A DNA stretch of 64,000 nucleotides from Magnaporthiopsis rhizophila (Eukaryota > Ascomycota > Sordariomycetes > Magnaporthales > Magnaporthaceae), in the NCBI GenBank assembly GCA_003049465.1, contig PYSS01000059.1, positions 170,601-234,600 on the forward strand. The letters run 5' to 3'. Below, piece after piece: positions 63,326 through 64,000 of this stretch. The position numbers and the translations under genes were made by a program. Numbering within the stretch: position 1 is the stretch's first letter; each line of letters begins with the position of its first letter. The notes beneath the pieces were generated by a model. It was not told the DNA's origin. It saw only the letters and a program-made list of their open reading frames with translations, and searched no databases.

Positions 63326-63898
63326 ATGCCGTCCGGCGCCGGTAATAATGCCGCAGGGGCAGCCGTTATTTACGGGCCAGGCCAAAATAATGGGGCCGGA
63401 AATTCGGCGGTTGGGGGGGATGGTTTGCGGCCGGGCGCCGGCAGGTTATCGGAAGTTTTAATTAGCTTTACCCTTTTGCCGGGGCTTATAAGGGATATAC
63501 TGGTCCAAATACCAGATAAGCTGCCGAAGGTTTACAGTATTCTGGAACTAAATAATAAGGCTCCGCCAATTTTGCTAAGCCCTTTTCCTGCTTTAGCCGA
63601 GCATTTTGCAATTTATACTCAAAAAATAGAGAAGTTGCTGCTGGGGCCGTTAAATTCGGCGGGTTCTGGCACTGTTTTCGGCGGCAGGTGCAGTCAGGGA
63701 CGCTTGGACCAAGGAGGTACCCCGCCAGGTATTGAGTACTTCGACAGCCTAAACCAGGGGCTCGGCCAGAACCCTGGCGGTGGCCAATCAGCACCCACTT
63801 CTCACAACCCTAAAAATATCCAACTTTTGGGACTTGGCGGTTCCCACTGGCCAAGGCGTTTTCGACTTTCTGAACGACGAACCGATAGGAAATTATAA
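63326..63898 (+). CDS. Unidentified 190-residue frame, GC-richer than its surroundings
   Basis: Open frame starting ATGCCGTCCGG. The N-terminus is Gly/Ala/Asn-rich (SGAGNNAAGAAVIYGPGQNN). The middle is protein-like: EVLISFTLLPGLIRDILVQI, then KAPPILLSPFPALAEHFAIY. The C-terminus is Gly/Ser/Arg-rich. No domain recognised. It may be a gag-like or other transposon-borne ORF that escaped mutation, or a fragment of a host gene. An overlapping minus-strand frame (63794-63486) is a weaker reading. Confidence 0.4.
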   Translation: MPSGAGNNAAGAAVIYGPGQNNGAGNSAVGGDGLRPGAGRLSEVLISFTLLPGLIRDILVQIPDKLPKVYSILELNNKAPPILLSPFPALAEHFAIYTQKIEKLLLGPLNSAGSGTVFGGRCSQGRLDQGGTPPGIEYFDSLNQGLGQNPGGGQSAPTSHNPKNIQLLGLGGSHWPRRFRLSERRTDRKL

Positions 63899-64000
63899 CT
63901 GCCTTTCGCCATAAATAGCGGCAACGCCCTCGTCGGCCTTCGCTAGCCTTCGTCGGTCTTCCATGCCTCATCCGTCAAATAGTCCGCTCATAGAACCGCC
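63899..64000. other. Window end, repeated CTTCG motifs
   Basis: Short stretch with repeated CCTTCG/GTCTTC units (CGGCCTTCGCTAGCCTTCG). No gene. Confidence 0.35.

Noticed and set aside
1..64000. tRNA, rRNA or other structured RNA genes
   Set aside because: I looked for cloverleaf-type and rRNA-like segments and saw none I could support by eye; a covariance-model search would be needed to exclude them.

Overview
The window reads as nuclear DNA of a filamentous ascomycete, most likely a Sordariomycete-type Pezizomycotina. Genes are split by short GT-AG introns of about 50-150 bp. There are Zn2Cys6 regulators, NmrA-like and DUF3716 proteins and many MFS permeases. The transposon block carries C-to-T / G-to-A decay of the kind left by repeat-induced point mutation (RIP). 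I cannot name the species. All gene models below were read by eye from frames and splice sites.

Region 1 (1-17.6 kb) is gene-dense and mostly housekeeping. It holds a C-terminally truncated transcription factor with two tandem Zn2Cys6 clusters, a four-span membrane protein, S-adenosylmethionine decarboxylase (SPE2), the cytosolic Fe-S assembly factor CFD1, a DUF3716 protein, a 902-residue disordered protein with adaptor-binding motifs, and a DUF5672 glycosyltransferase. The SPE2 first exon lies across two single-N joints flanked by direct repeats, which looks like unmerged contig overlap.

Region 2 (18-26.7 kb) is a transporter block: a Dal5-type permease, a sugar porter, an NmrA-like protein and a second Dal5-type permease, all on the + strand. 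Region 3 (27-41 kb) is more accessory. It holds a TPR/ankyrin/TIR-like protein with a frame break near its end, a proline-rich orphan, a PD-(D/E)XK-like protein with an altered active site, a divergent minimal PIP-kinase, an unusual papain-like peptidase with a TerB-like tail, a CHK/APH kinase-like protein, a small secreted protein whose 3' side is hit by a solo LTR with target duplication, and a sulfatase. Region 4 (41.3-43.0 kb) is a second sugar porter, divergently transcribed from the sulfatase, which suggests joint control of uptake and desulfation.

Region 5 (43-64 kb) is an AT-rich transposon graveyard with nested insertions that can be dated relative to each other. A pogo/Fot1-type element (43095-52268, TA duplication) was split by a complete 7311-bp Ty3/gypsy chromodomain retrotransposon (44581-51891, 469-bp LTRs, CCCAA target duplication). 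Farther right are two 1861-bp pogo elements in opposite orientation. One of them sits inside the gag of a second, truncated copy of the gypsy family. A GC-rich membrane-protein gene (52399-53718) survives as an island between these blocks. The last kilobases are AT-rich and mostly unreadable, ending in one GC-richer 190-residue frame of unknown nature.
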